Shown piece by piece: positions 51,252 through 59,628 of a DNA stretch of 64,000 nt. Location: positions 310,001 to 374,000 of the forward strand of contig JACKDU010000001.1 of the NCBI GenBank assembly GCA_020633335.1. The letters run 5' to 3'. Position 1 is the stretch's first letter, and every line of letters begins with the position of its first letter. The notes beneath the pieces were generated by a model. It had not been told where the DNA came from and did no database searches. It worked only from the letters and a program-made list of their open reading frames with translations. A program made the translations under genes and the position numbers. The DNA is from Myxococcales bacterium (GTDB lineage: Bacteria > Myxococcota_A > Polyangia > Nannocystales > Nannocystaceae).

Positions 51252-51725
51252 TCACCCCGGCGGCGCGACCCGGCGGTAGCGGCCCTCCATGAAGAGGGCC
51301 CACTCTCCCTCGGGCGGCGCCGCGAAGATCTTGAAGGTGTAGGCGTCGGGCCCCTCGAAGGCGTAGACGTAGCGGCTGCGCCCGTGGTCGTGGCTGTTCT
51401 CGAAGGTGAGCGTGTCCCCCTCCCAGGTCCCGAAGGTCGGGCGCGGGCTCATGCCCATCGAGTCGAACCAGAACATGGTGTAGCGCTCGCGGTGCGGGTC
51501 GTAGCCGTAGACGCCGTGGCCGCGGAAGAAGACCGCGCCCTCGCGGGCCTCCTCGTACTCGGTGATCAGGAACATCCCGTCGACGCCGATCCGCGCCGAG
51601 AAGCGGCCGCTCGCGGTCTTGCGCTCGGGCGCCCAGGGGGAGGGGTGGAGGATCTCCTCGCCGCGCCACTCGCCGACGAAGGCGGCGAGGCGGGCGTGGT
51701 GCGGGGTCGGGCGGGGCATCTCCAT
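51252..51725 (-). CDS. DUF1579-like protein, 157 aa
   Basis: The ATG at 51725 is supported by TACCCT at 51732-51737, 6 nt upstream. No signal peptide. The chain is a beta-barrel of lipocalin type: ARLAAFVGEWRGEEIL, GMFLITEYEEAREG, YGYDPHRERYTMFWFDSMG and GTWEGDTLTFENSHDHGR match DUF1579 (THAP4-/heme-binding-like fold relatives). The ligand is unknown. The gene is in the same orientation as the small AgmX-like lipoprotein gene 73 bp upstream. Confidence 0.8.
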   Translation of the reverse strand: MEMPRPTPHHARLAAFVGEWRGEEILHPSPWAPERKTASGRFSARIGVDGMFLITEYEEAREGAVFFRGHGVYGYDPHRERYTMFWFDSMGMSPRPTFGTWEGDTLTFENSHDHGRSRYVYAFEGPDAYTFKIFAAPPEGEWALFMEGRYRRVAPPG

Positions 51726-51731
51726 CGCCCG

Positions 51732-51737
51732 AGGGTA
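51732..51737 (-). promoter_or_regulatory. -10-like TACCCT before the DUF1579-like gene
   Basis: TACCCT ends 6 nt before the ATG at 51725; no Shine-Dalgarno sequence fits in the gap. It decides the start over a longer frame to 51776. Confidence 0.4.
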
Positions 51738-51798
51738 GCGCGCGCGGACCCGCGCTTGCCGGCGGAACGCCGTCAATTTTCGGCCGGCGGGGCGCTCG

Positions 51799-52269
51799 CT
51801 ACTCGGGGAGGAGGGCGCCCGGCGTCAGGTCGAAGGTGTAGGGCATCGGCGTCTCGCCGCCGGTCAGCGAGATGTTGAAGCGCCAGCTCGCCGCCTTCTC
51901 CTCGATGCACTTGTTCAGCGCCGCGACCTGGAGGGTGCTCCGCTGCTCGTCGAAGGTGACCTTCTTGACGCCGCCCTGACCGTCGATGATGAACGTCGTC
52001 TTGACCCGCCCGGTCTCGCCGCCAGCGCTCGACTGGTGGCAGGCGACGACCTCGGGGACGTGCTCCTCGACCACCCGGTTGAAGTTGGAGACGTCGAGGT
52101 AGGGCGACTCCTCCTCCTCGGCCTCGTCCGCGAGCGGGCCCTCGTCGTCGGCGGGGTCGCTGGGGGCCGCGGTCGCGTCCGGCGGGGATGCGGACTCCTC
52201 CTTCTTGCAGCCGAAGGCGGCGAGGGTGAGGACGGCGACGAGCGCGATCGGAGGGCGTCCGCGGGTCAT
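51799..52269 (-). CDS. Lipoprotein with AgmX/PglI-type C-terminal domain, 156 aa
   Basis: The signal peptide ends in LAAFGC (Cys21). An acidic, Glu/Asp/Ala linker is followed by the 100-residue domain FNRVVEEHVPEVVACHQSSA...TTFIIDGQGGVKKVTF...LNKCIEEKAASWRF, with the conserved Cys pair (CHQ and KCIEEK), as in AgmX/PglI C-terminal domains of myxobacterial motility and envelope proteins. TAGGGT at 52276-52281 lies 6 nt before the ATG. A related domain is in the lipoprotein at 10278-10916. Confidence 0.8.
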   Translation of the reverse strand: MTRGRPPIALVAVLTLAAFGCKKEESASPPDATAAPSDPADDEGPLADEAEEEESPYLDVSNFNRVVEEHVPEVVACHQSSAGGETGRVKTTFIIDGQGGVKKVTFDEQRSTLQVAALNKCIEEKAASWRFNISLTGGETPMPYTFDLTPGALLPE

Positions 52270-52466
52270 GGCGCGACCCTACCACAGGCGCGGCGAGGGC
52301 CGCCGTGGTCGACCCGCGCTCGGCGTCGCGGCGGCGGGCGATCGAGTCCCAGGGCGCGAGGTGGCGCGCAGCACCTCGCGGGCCGCGACGGGGTCGAGTG
52401 ACCCCGCGTGCGAGCACCCGCCCGGGCGTGCGGTCGCGCCCGGCGACGTGCTACGAAGGAGCGACG

Positions 52467-54904
52467 ATGCCCGCTCGCCTCGCCCCGCTCGCGCCGCTCC
52501 TCTCGCTCGCGCTCCTCGCCTGCAGCGGCGGGCCGCCGGCGGCGAGCAGCGCGGGGACGAGCGGCGACGGGACCAGCGGCGCAGACACGGGGAGCAGCGG
52601 CGACGCGGGCACGGGCACCGCCACCGGCACGGGGAGCGGCGGCGAGGACGACGAGCCCTACATGTGGCCGGACGAGGCGCTGGTCGAGCTCGTCGATCCC
52701 TTCATCGGCAGCGGCGGCCTCGGCTACCGGGTCGGGACGATCAACCCGGGCGCGACCCGCCCCTTCGGGATGGTCAAGCCGGGGCCCGACACCGGCCTCG
52801 CGCAGATCCAGCTCTCGTTCCTCAACTGCACCGGCTACCACTACGATCAGACCCACGTCTGGGGCTTCAGCCACGCCCGGATCAACGGGATGGGCGTCCC
52901 CGACTACGGCTCGGTGCTGATCACCCCGACCACCGGGATGAGCGAGGCGAAGGCCGCCCGGGCCGGCGCGCGCTCGGCCTTCGATCACGGCGAGGAGGAG
53001 GCGTCGCCCGGCTACTACGCGGTCCGCCTCGCCGACGCCGGCGTCCGGGCCGAGCTCAGCGCGACCGATCACGTCGCCCTCCACCGCTACACCTGGGAGG
53101 ATCCGGCCGCCGACGCGACCGTCGTCCTCGACCTCGGCTACAACCCGGCCGACGGCGCCTCGCCGGCGGGCGCGGTGACGATCGATCCCGACGGCCAGAC
53201 GATCCGCGGGACGATGACGGTGATGGGCGGCTACTCCAATCGCCTCGGCGGGGTCCCGACCCACTTCGTCGCCCGCTTCTCGCGGCCCTTCGCCGGCTTC
53301 GGGGTCTGGGGCGATGATCAAGTCCTGGCCGAAGGGACAGCCTCGCAGGAGGGCGCGGCGATCGGCGCCTGGGCCTCCTTCGACCTCGATCCCGGCGACC
53401 CGCGGGTCGAGGTCGCGCTGGCGATCTCCTACGTGTCGATCGACCAGGCGGCGGCGAACCTCGCCGCCGAGGCGCCGACCACCGACTTCGACGGCGTCCG
53501 GGCGGCGGCGGCGACCGCCTGGGAGGGCGAGCTGCGGCGGGTGCGGGCGCTCGGGGGCACGGACGACGAGCGGACCCGCTTCTACACCGCGCTCTACCAC
53601 GCCTTCCTCGCGCCGACGCTCTTCTCGGAGGCCGACGGCTGGTACCGCGGCTTCGACGGCGAGGTCCACCAGGCCGACTACCGCTACCACAGCGACTTCT
53701 CGCTCTGGGACACCTACCGGACCCTCCACCCGCTCTTCAACCTGATCCAGCGCGATCGCCAGGGCGAGATGATGCGCTCGCTGGTGACGATGGCCGCGGA
53801 GGGCGGCGACCTGCCGAAGTGGCCGCTCGCCTTCGGCTACACCGGCGGGATGGTCGGGACGCCGGCGGACATCGTCCTCGCCGACGCCTACCTCAAGGGG
53901 ATCGCCGGCTTCGACGCGGCGGAGGCCTACGCGGCCGCCCGCCTCCACGCGACCACGCCGCGCCCCAACGCCGGCCGCGCGGGCGTCGAGGGCTACCGCG
54001 CCCGCGGCTGGGTCGCCAGCGACGAGGCCTCGTCGGCGGCCTCCCGCACCCTCGAGTTCGCCCACGCCGACTTCGCCCTCGGGGAGATGGCCGCCGCCCT
54101 CGGCGAGGCGGAGGACGCCGCCGACTTCGCCGTGCGGGCGCAGAGCTACAAGAACCTCTGGGAGCCCGAGCTCGGCTTCCTGATCGGCCGCCGCGCCGAC
54201 GGGAGCTTCGAGAGCGCGGGCTTCGATCCCTTGACCTGGCAGGGCTACTACGCCGAGGGGACCGCCTGGCACTACCTCTGGATGGTCCCCCACGACGTCG
54301 ATGGCCTGGCGGCGCTGATGGGCGGGCGCGCGGCCCTGCGGGCGCGCCTCGCCGACTACTTCGAGGTCTCGAAGGCGTTCCTCGAGGGGCCGGAGTACAC
54401 GCCGCTCGAGCCGGTCCCCTACTACTGGCACGCCAACGAGCCCTCGCTCCACGCCGCCCACCTCTTCACGGCCGCCGGCGATCCGGCGTCGGCCCAGCGC
54501 TGGATCGCCTGGGCCGCGGCCGCCACTACGGGAGCGGCGCCGACGGCCTCCCGGGGAACGACGACGCCGGGACCATGAGCGCCTGGTACGTCTGGTCGGC
54601 GATCGGCCTCTACCCGCTGCCGGGCGATCCGCGCTACTGGATCTCCGCGCCGATCTTCGAGCGCCTCGAGCTCGACCTCGGCGACGCGGCCGCGCCCGAT
54701 CGCCGGCTCTCGATCGTCGCCGACGGGGCGGGCCCCGGGATGATCTACGTCGCCGGCGCGTCGTGGCGGGGCGAGCCCCTCGATCGGCCGTGGATCACCT
54801 GGGAGGAGCTCGCCGCCGGCGGCACCCTGCGGATCGAGCTCGCGTCGCAGCCGACCGCCTGGGGGGCTGATCGCGCCGCAGATGTTCACCGCCTGGGGAG
54901 CTGA
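52467..54904 (+). pseudogene. GH92 alpha-mannosidase-like lipoprotein, one frameshift
   Basis: ATG 52467 with GAAGGA 8-13 nt upstream; lipobox LALLAC (Cys17) and a Ser/Thr/Gly linker. The GH92 core is clear: LVDPFIGSGGLGYRVGTINP, GYHYDQTHVWGFSHARING, FSLWDTYRTLHPLFNLI and, after the shift, GLPGNDDAGTMSAWYVWSAI with the catalytic Glu/Asp region. The frame breaks near 54522; one extra base (for example a C in GCCAC) restores AAAAHYGSGADGLPGNDD. The rebuilt protein has about 812 aa. It would trim alpha-mannose from glycans. Only the C-terminal quarter is displaced, so it may be intact in reality. Confidence 0.85.
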
Positions 54905-54964
54905 TCCCGCAGCCTCGGGGGCCTTCGCGCCTCGCCGGAGCTTCGCGGCGAGCTGTGGGTGGGC

Positions 54965-54970
54965 TACGAT
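54965..54970 (+). promoter_or_regulatory. -10-like TACGAT before the gene at 54977
   Basis: TACGAT ends 6 nt before the ATG at 54977 and would lie inside the coding region if the ATG at 54959 were used. The identical hexamer precedes the beta-helix gene at the same distance. Confidence 0.4.
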
Positions 54971-54976
54971 GGGGTG

Positions 54977-56029
54977 ATGCGCGGGCGAGCGCTCTCCTGG
55001 GTCGGTCCGCTCGTGGCCTTCGGCGCCGTCGTCGTCGCGCCGACGGTGACGTCGGCGTGCAGCTGCATCTCCAACGGACGGCCCGTCCTCTACGTCGGCG
55101 CCGGCAACCGCCTCCCCGCGGGCGAGGGCGGGATCGCCTGGTACGAGGATGAGTCCGCGGAGCTCGATCCCGCCCGCTTCCGCCTCGAGTCGATGGACGA
55201 GGAGGGGAATTGGGTCGAGGACACCTTCACCCTCCGTGAGCATTCGCCCGGGGTCCGCGAGATGACGCCGGCGCACCCCCTCCGGACCCGCTTTCGCGTG
55301 TCGATGCGGTACTCCACCAGGGGCCTGGAGAGGTGGGGGGCGGGGCCCCAGGAGCCCCTCTCGGTGGTCGAGGAGATCGAGCGGAGCGACGTGGCGCTCG
55401 ATGGAAGCGCGCCCATCGGGCTCCGCGTCGGCGCGCAGAGGGTCTCCAAGCTCTCGGTGCTCACCCTCAGTGGGAGCTGCAGCCGGAGGATCCGCGCCGC
55501 GTCCGTCCGGATCAAGGCGAAGCTCCCGCCCGCGCTCGATCCCTTCCTCGGCTATCTCCTCGTCGAGACCTACGTCGACGGCCGGCTCTGGCGACCGCGC
55601 GCGAGCCTCTGCGAGGATCTCCCGCGCGGCCGCAGCTGGCTCTCCAAGGCCAAGGGCCCCGGCGTCGACGTCATCTTCAGCCAGTGCCCGGGCGAGCTCG
55701 GCGAACCCCCGTCGATGACGAGCGCGCCGTTGTTTGGCGATCCGGACGGGACGAGCTTCCACGGCGTCGCCCCGGGCGACCACCACGTCCAAATGATCGT
55801 CTCGTCGCCGGACGGCCGCTTTCAAGTGACGTCGGAGGCCGTACGTGTGCACCTCAGCTGTGACAGGGGCTCGACGCGATCGACCCCTCTCCCGCCACCG
55901 CATCCGCCGGCGGCGCGAGGTCGCTGCGCGATCGATGACTCGCCGATGCCCGCGGGCGCGTCGCTCCTGGCGGTGCTCCTGGCGGTCACAGCTCGACCGC
56001 GTCGGCGAGGCCGCGGATCGTCCCGCTGA
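54977..56029 (+). CDS. Exported protein with MYXO-CTERM-like tail, 350 aa
   Basis: The signal peptide ends near VTSACSC. The mature part has Ig-like strands, several Cys and a Pro/Arg linker. The C-terminus has Cys317 (RGRCAIDD), a hydrophobic segment (GASLLAVLLAVTA, about 326-338) and a basic end PRRRGRGSSR. This tripartite Cys-hydrophobic-Arg signal is like MYXO-CTERM, which directs proteins to the myxobacterial surface via Cys modification and processing (family knowledge). The ATG at 54977 was chosen on the -10 spacing. The function is unknown. Confidence 0.7.
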   Translation: MRGRALSWVGPLVAFGAVVVAPTVTSACSCISNGRPVLYVGAGNRLPAGEGGIAWYEDESAELDPARFRLESMDEEGNWVEDTFTLREHSPGVREMTPAHPLRTRFRVSMRYSTRGLERWGAGPQEPLSVVEEIERSDVALDGSAPIGLRVGAQRVSKLSVLTLSGSCSRRIRAASVRIKAKLPPALDPFLGYLLVETYVDGRLWRPRASLCEDLPRGRSWLSKAKGPGVDVIFSQCPGELGEPPSMTSAPLFGDPDGTSFHGVAPGDHHVQMIVSSPDGRFQVTSEAVRVHLSCDRGSTRSTPLPPPHPPAARGRCAIDDSPMPAGASLLAVLLAVTARPRRRGRGSSR

Positions 56030-56066
56030 GCGGGGAGCTGCGGCGGCCTCGTGGTCGCAGTACAGG

Positions 56067-56083
56067 ATGTCTCAAGGGTCAGG
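56067..56083. other. Degenerate copy of the ATGTC hairpin between convergent genes
   Basis: ATGTCTCAAGGGTCAGG resembles the hairpins at 14832 and 19261 on its left arm and the TGACC hairpins on its right arm, but pairs poorly. It lies between stops at 56029 and 56097. Confidence 0.3.
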
Positions 56084-56096
56084 TTATGTGGGGCGC

Positions 56097-56444
56097 TCAG
56101 GGCCCGTCGCCGGCGCGGGTGCCGAAGAGGCGAAACGCCGGGATCGTCGGCCGCTTCGGCGCGCTGCGGATCTCGGTCGCCATCTCGGGATCGGCCTCCT
56201 CGCCGTCGAAGGTGATCTCCTGGGTGTCACCCCGCTGGGCGATGACCGCGTCGGCCTCGCTCGCGGCGTCGGCGTCCCCGGCGTCCTCGGGCGTCGGCGC
56301 CCTCGTCCTCGGGATCGGCCGCGCCTCGCTCGCGGGCGCCTCGCTCGCGGGCGCGGGCTCGGGCGTGATCACGCGCTCCTCCGCCGGTCGGCAGGCTGCG
56401 CTGAGGAGGGCGGCGAGGGCGAGGAGGGCCGGTCGGGTGCGCAT
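56097..56444 (-). CDS. Small lipoprotein, 115 aa
   Basis: The signal peptide ends in LLSAAC (Cys18). The mature protein is a Pro/Ala/Glu/Asp-rich, probably disordered chain with a short conserved-looking end (RPTIPAFRLFGTRAGDG). No domain is recognised. The start lies 9 nt from the stop of the acetyltransferase gene, so the three genes from 57711 to 56097 may form an operon. Confidence 0.65.
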   Translation of the reverse strand: MRTRPALLALAALLSAACRPAEERVITPEPAPASEAPASEARPIPRTRAPTPEDAGDADAASEADAVIAQRGDTQEITFDGEEADPEMATEIRSAPKRPTIPAFRLFGTRAGDGP

Positions 56445-56453
56445 GGGGGACCT

Positions 56454-57014
56454 TCAACGGACGGGCGCGCCCGCCGGTCTCGCGCCCCCCGAGTCGGCGG
56501 GCGCGGTCGCGTAGAGGCGGAGATCGGCGTCGTCGCCCGGGATCCGCACATGGCCCTCGAGGTGCATCCCGAGGGCCTCGAGGACCCGCTGCGAGGCCCG
56601 GTGCTCGTCGGTGGTGATCGCCAGGATCCGCCGGAGCCCGAGGGCGTCCTCGGCCCACTCGAGGGCCGCGCGGCCGGCCTCGCGGGCGAAGCCGCGGCCG
56701 CGGCCCGCCGGCAGGAGGGCGTAGCCGAGGTCGGGGGCGTCGAGGGTCGCCCGGCGGTAGAGCCCGCAGATCCCGATCGGCCCGCGCTCGCCGAGCCGCT
56801 CGATCGCCCAGGGGCCGAAGCCGTGGGCCTCGTAGCTCGCCCAGGCGCCGTTCCGGAGGTAGGCGAGCGCGGCCGGCCGATCGCGGATGCCGCGGTCGCC
56901 GACGAAGCGGATGAAGTCGGGGTCTCCGTAGAGGGCGATCAGGAAGTCGACGTCGCCCTCGACCAGGGGGCGGAGGCGGAGGCGGGCGCTCATCAGGATC
57001 GGCGGCGGGCTCAT
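56454..57014 (-). CDS. GNAT-family N-acetyltransferase (RimJ/L-like), 186 aa
   Basis: The RimJ/RimL-type opening ARLRLRPLVEGDVDFLIALYGDP and the acetyl-CoA-binding loop LLPAGRGRGFAREAGRAALEWA (Q/RxxGxG/A-type, residues 110-131) are visible, followed by ITTDEHRASQRVLEALGMHLEG. It would acetylate an amino group of a protein or small molecule. No signal peptide. The start overlaps the stop of the upstream lipoprotein-like gene by 4 bp (ATGA), which suggests translational coupling. Confidence 0.88.
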   Translation of the reverse strand: MSPPPILMSARLRLRPLVEGDVDFLIALYGDPDFIRFVGDRGIRDRPAALAYLRNGAWASYEAHGFGPWAIERLGERGPIGICGLYRRATLDAPDLGYALLPAGRGRGFAREAGRAALEWAEDALGLRRILAITTDEHRASQRVLEALGMHLEGHVRIPGDDADLRLYATAPADSGGARPAGAPVR

Positions 57015-57711
57015 CGCTTCGGGGCCTCCTCGGCGGGCGTGCGGGCGCCGCGGATCGCCGCGGCGACCAGCGCGGTCGCCCGCTCAAAGCGCGGGCGGGC
57101 GGCCGCGCTGACCTTGAACTCATCGTGATCGGCGATCCAGCAGCGGGCGCCCTCCCAGCGGAGGGTGAGCGACTCGCCGCCGCGGTGGGGCGAGGCGCCC
57201 CTCGAGGTGCTCGACCTCGACGCGGTCGAGCGCGAGGGCAGCGAGCTCGCCGTAGAGCGCGTCGAGCTCGGCGGGGCCGAGGAGCGTGCAATCGAGCGGC
57301 CCCGGATCGAGGTGGAAGTGGGGCCACTCGAAGGTGCAGCCCTCCGCGGCGATCCCGTAGGTCGTCGTGTCCTCGGGATCGTAGCCGTAGCGCTCCAGGG
57401 TGATCTCAAAGCCCGGCGGGCGGGCGCTCGGCAGCGGTCGGCAGGGGCGCGTCGCGCGGGTTGACCAGGCGGGCGCGGGGATCGGCGGTCGGGCGATCGA
57501 CCTCGCCGCGGCGGTAGCGATCGATGAAGTCCTGGGCCTCGGCCCGCTCGGCGTCGCTGAGGCCCCCCGGGTCGGGCGCAGGCGCAGGGGCAGGGGCAGG
57601 GGCGGAGCTCGGCCGCGCGACCTCGCCGGCCGGCTCCGCCCCGCGGCAGGCGACGAGCGCCAGCGCGAGCGTCAGGGCCGTCGCCGGGTCGCGCTTCGCC
57701 GAGTGGATCAT
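57011..57711 (-). pseudogene. Lipoprotein gene broken by two +1 shifts
   Basis: ATG 57711; the lipobox is ALVAC (Cys22), then an Ala-Pro repeat linker and LSDAERAEAQDFIDRYRRGEV. The frame shifts near 57422 and again near 57200; removing one base at each place gives PPGFEITLERYGYDPEDTTT, CTFEWPHFHLDPGPLDCTLL and finally GESLTLRWEGARCWIADHDE, with the stop at 57011 coupled to the acetyltransferase gene. These shifts are insertions, unlike the deletions in the other broken genes. The function is unknown. Confidence 0.55.
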
Positions 57712-57737
57712 TAACCCATCATCGCTCGCTTCGCGCT

Positions 57738-57763
57738 CCCCCGCCAGGCCGGGCTGGCGGGGG
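57738..57763 (-). terminator. 10-bp hairpin after the fibrinogen-domain gene
   Basis: CCCCCGCCAG (57738-57747) pairs perfectly with CTGGCGGGGG (57754-57763), 6-nt loop. It lies 20 nt after the stop at 57784 on the minus strand. Confidence 0.6.
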
Positions 57764-57783
57764 CCTCGGTGGTGGTCGCCGCG

Positions 57784-59400
57784 TCAGCGGAGCATGATCG
57801 CGTAGTCGTAGGCCTTGCCGTTCGGCGCCGACCAGTTCGAGTTGCCGCAGCCGTTGTTGTTGCAGGAGCCGGCCGAGAAGGTCGCGGTGTCGGTGCCGAA
57901 GTGGCCGGTGCCGCCGTAGCAGGGCGCCCACCCCGACTGCGCCTCCGAGGAGGTGCGGATCGCCTGGCCGTTGCAGGTCTTGCCGCTCCCGTAGTTCTGG
58001 CCGCAGCAGTAGTTCATGTCGTGCCAGTTGCCGAGGCCGCCGCCGTTGTTGTCGGAGGGGATCGCCTCGTGGGAGCCGATCCGGTCGCCGTCGGGGGAGC
58101 CGGAGGCGCCGCTGGTGCAGAGGCCGCCGGTGGCGACGCAGTGGTTGGCGTAGAGCTTGGTCGAGAGGCGAACCAGCCGCTCCTGGTTCCAGACGTTCGC
58201 GGTGTCCTGGGCCAGGACCATCGACCCGATCAGGACGTTGTCGGCGCCCTTCATGTGGGTGAGCATCGCGTCGGTCGTCGCCTTCTTGAAGCTCTTCCAG
58301 CCGACGACCGAGCCCTCCTCGTGGACGATCAGGAGGAGCTCGGTCGCGCCGGTGTACTTCGACCAGGCGAGGCTGACGTGGTCGCTGGTGAGGGCGGTGC
58401 CGGCGCTGCCATGGGCGCTGCCGTCGGTCCACTTCGGGTTGGCCCACCACATCACGTGGCCGTCCGAGGTGTCGAGGTTGAGGACCAGGGTCCAGCCGCC
58501 CTCGTTGGTCTCCATGTCGCAGTGGACGTCGAAGGGATCGTCGCCGCCCTCGCCGTCGAGGTCGATCGTGTAGACCCCCGAGGCCGCGTTCGGGTCGCTC
58601 GCCTTGATCGCCCCGCAGCTCTTGGCGATCGCGCATGCGCCCCCGCTGCAGAAGCCGCTCATGCAGTCGCCGCCGCCGACGCACGCCTTGCCGACGTCGC
58701 AGGGCGAGCAGCCGCCGCCGCAGTCGACGTCGCTCTCGTCGCCGCTGACGATCGCGTCGTCGCAGGCCGGCGCCTTGCAGAGGGTCGTGCACGCGTCGCT
58801 GTTGTCGGCGTTGCCGTCGTCGCAATCGTCGACGCCGGCCTGGACGAAGCCGTCGCCGCAGGTCGCGTTGACGCAGGTCGGCAGGCAGGCGTCGGTGCTG
58901 TCGTCGTTGCCGTCGTCGCACTCCTCGCCGGGCTGGACGAGGCCGTCGCCGCAGCTCGCCGGGGCGCAGGCGTTGGTGCACTCGTCGTCGTCGACGTCGT
59001 TGCCGTCGTCGCAGGCCTCGCCGGGCTGGACGAAGCCGTCGCCGCAGACCGCGTTCTTGCAGGCGGTGGTGCAGAGCCCCTGGTCGTTGTTCTCCGCGCC
59101 GGCGTCGCACTCCTCGCCCTCGTCGACGTTGCCGTCGCCGCAGACCGGCGCCGGGCCGGTGGTCCCGCTGGTGCTGGTCTCGACGGAGCCGGTGCTCGAC
59201 CCCGAGGTGCCGCCGGTCGACGAGGTGTCGCCGCTGCTGCCGCTGGTCGACGTCGTCAGCCCGCCGGAGGTGCTGGTCGTCGCCGTCATGGCGACGCTGG
59301 TGCTGCCGCTGCCGCCGTCGTCGCCGCCGCTGCAGCCGACGATCAGCGCGACGCTGAGAGAGACGAACGAGAGAGCGCTGGATCCCCGATGATTACCCAT
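57784..59400 (-). CDS. Lipoprotein with DUF4215 repeats and fibrinogen-like C-terminal domain, 538 aa
   Basis: The signal peptide ends in ALIVGC (Cys23), then a Ser/Thr/Gly linker. Residues 85-225 hold four DUF4215-type Cys-rich repeats (VCGDGFVQPGEACDDGNDVD and similar) and a Cys cluster (CGGGCSPC). From about 275 the chain matches the fibrinogen-related C-terminal domain: SGVYTIDLDGEGGDDPFDVH, CDMETNEGGWTLVLN and CNNNGCGNSNWSAPNGKAYD near the end. Fibrinogen-like domains bind glycans or acetylated groups in animals, so a lectin-type surface adhesin is inferred. The ATG at 59400 gives the best signal peptide. Confidence 0.85.
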   Translation of the reverse strand: MGNHRGSSALSFVSLSVALIVGCSGGDDGGSGSTSVAMTATTSTSGGLTTSTSGSSGDTSSTGGTSGSSTGSVETSTSGTTGPAPVCGDGNVDEGEECDAGAENNDQGLCTTACKNAVCGDGFVQPGEACDDGNDVDDDECTNACAPASCGDGLVQPGEECDDGNDDSTDACLPTCVNATCGDGFVQAGVDDCDDGNADNSDACTTLCKAPACDDAIVSGDESDVDCGGGCSPCDVGKACVGGGDCMSGFCSGGACAIAKSCGAIKASDPNAASGVYTIDLDGEGGDDPFDVHCDMETNEGGWTLVLNLDTSDGHVMWWANPKWTDGSAHGSAGTALTSDHVSLAWSKYTGATELLLIVHEEGSVVGWKSFKKATTDAMLTHMKGADNVLIGSMVLAQDTANVWNQERLVRLSTKLYANHCVATGGLCTSGASGSPDGDRIGSHEAIPSDNNGGGLGNWHDMNYCCGQNYGSGKTCNGQAIRTSSEAQSGWAPCYGGTGHFGTDTATFSAGSCNNNGCGNSNWSAPNGKAYDYAIMLR

Positions 59401-59604
59401 AGTCCACCCCATGAAGCTCCCAGGATACCAGGGGGCTGAAGGCGACGATCTCGGGATCCTCCACCCGGCTCGCGGGCCAGGTCGGCGGCGCGCTTCAGCG
59501 CACGATCGCGGGGTGTCCCTTGAGCCAGGCGTCGACCTTCTCGAGATCGCGCGCGCTCCCCTCGGGGTGGGCGGCGAAGCCGGCGCGGGCCTCCTCGGCG
59601 AGCT

Positions 59605-59628
59605 CGCGCGCGCGCGCGCGCGCGCGCT
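59605..59628. repeat. GC dinucleotide run
   Basis: About twelve alternating CG/GC dinucleotides inside the kinase gene, encoding Arg-Ala repeats. Such alternating runs can adopt Z-DNA and are prone to length errors. Confidence 0.7.
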
